Assembly: GCA_021820825.1 (NCBI GenBank)
Contig: JAKADD010000172.1
Span: 1 to 5,894 of the forward strand
Length of the DNA: 5,894 nucleotides
Source of the DNA: Bacillota bacterium
GTDB taxonomy: Bacteria > Bacillota > Bacilli > Alicyclobacillales > SLC66
Direction: 5' to 3'
Shown: positions 5,569 through 5,894 of the stretch, piece by piece
How the letters are laid out: the number at the start of each line of letters is the position of its first letter
How positions within the stretch are numbered: position 1 is the first letter of the stretch
Made by a program: the position numbers and the translations under genes
Notes under the pieces: generated by a model
What the model saw: the letters and a program-made list of their open reading frames with translations, nothing else
The model's database searches: none
Told to the model about the DNA's origin: nothing

Positions 5569-5894
5569 TCAGACGCCAACCTGACTGCGCGCTATGAGCA
5601 GAATGCGCAGAGGCAGTTTTCGCATGTTGGTATTCGGCACACCTGTAATCTGAAATTCGACGGTGGCCGACTGTCCTGGACCCAGCTTCTGCGTTGGACC
5701 AGACAGCACAGCGACATCATCAAAATATTTATAGGTGCCCCTGCCAAGGAGTTGTGCGCCAGAGTAACGTTCGAAAAACAGCATGCCCAATGCTGTCCGT
5801 GGAAACCACGGTTGTGCGCCCTCATTTCTGACGCGCGCAGTGATCGTCAGAAACTGGATGCCCGCTCCAGCCGTTCCGGTCACTCGGACATGAA
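5569..5894 (-). CDS. C-terminal part of an unrecognised beta-rich protein (cut by window end)
   Basis: The frame is open from the window end to a TGA at 5569-5571, giving about 107 residues. They alternate in the pattern of a beta-sandwich: FLTITARVRNEGAQPW, then a segment with bulky aromatics (MLFFERY, KYFDD), then KLGPGQSATVEFQITGVPN and a final strand LPLRILLIARS. The phrases VRNEGAQPW and LGPGQSATVEFQI resemble immunoglobulin-like or CARDB-type domains of surface or secreted proteins, but I cannot name a family. A GTG at 5883 has no ribosome binding site and the fold appears to continue upstream, so the true start is beyond the window. The gene runs in the same direction as thiL, whose promoter starts 3 bp after its stop. 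No terminator with a T-run separates them. Confidence 0.7.
   Translation of the reverse strand, partial: HVRVTGTAGAGIQFLTITARVRNEGAQPWFPRTALGMLFFERYSGAQLLGRGTYKYFDDVAVLSGPTQKLGPGQSATVEFQITGVPNTNMRKLPLRILLIARSQVGV

Overview
The window looks like a chromosomal core-genome segment from a moderately GC-rich Gram-positive bacterium of the Bacilli type, possibly Alicyclobacillaceae-like. The lineage is inferred from three things: the gene order thiL-tsaE-tsaB-rimI-tsaD (the order of the B. subtilis thiL-ydiB-ydiC-ydiD-ydiE cluster), strong GGAGG-type ribosome binding sites, and a consensus-like sigma-A promoter. No mobile element, CRISPR array, tRNA or rRNA was found.

Layout. On the + strand, bases 1-89 may hold the last codons of an upstream gene. 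Bases 94-1563 encode a 489-residue SAM-dependent methyltransferase with an uncharacterised N-terminal half. A short convergent intergenic region (1564-1644) is packed with repeats: GGTTAT-headed units at 11-bp spacing, DnaA-box-like 9-mers including one perfect TTATCCACA, and two stem-loops. On the - strand, read from right to left, come the 3' end of an unrecognised beta-rich protein (5894-5569), a sigma-A promoter, and then the operon thiL, tsaE, tsaB, rimI, tsaD, which ends at 1645.

How the genes work together. TsaB, TsaD and TsaE form the machine that transfers threonylcarbamoyl from threonylcarbamoyl-AMP to A37 of ANN-decoding tRNAs (t6A). The TC-AMP synthase TsaC/TsaC2 is not in this window. 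RimI is a GNAT N-acetyltransferase commonly encoded among tsa genes. ThiL makes thiamine diphosphate and is a positional rather than a functional partner. The genes are tightly packed (4-bp, 13-bp and 50-bp overlaps, then a 4-nt gap), which implies one transcript and translational coupling.

The main conserved genes are ordinary. The part most worth a second look is the roughly 110-bp repeat and hairpin structure between the methyltransferase gene and tsaD, which resembles a small DnaA-box cluster outside oriC. No convincing new multi-gene system is visible.
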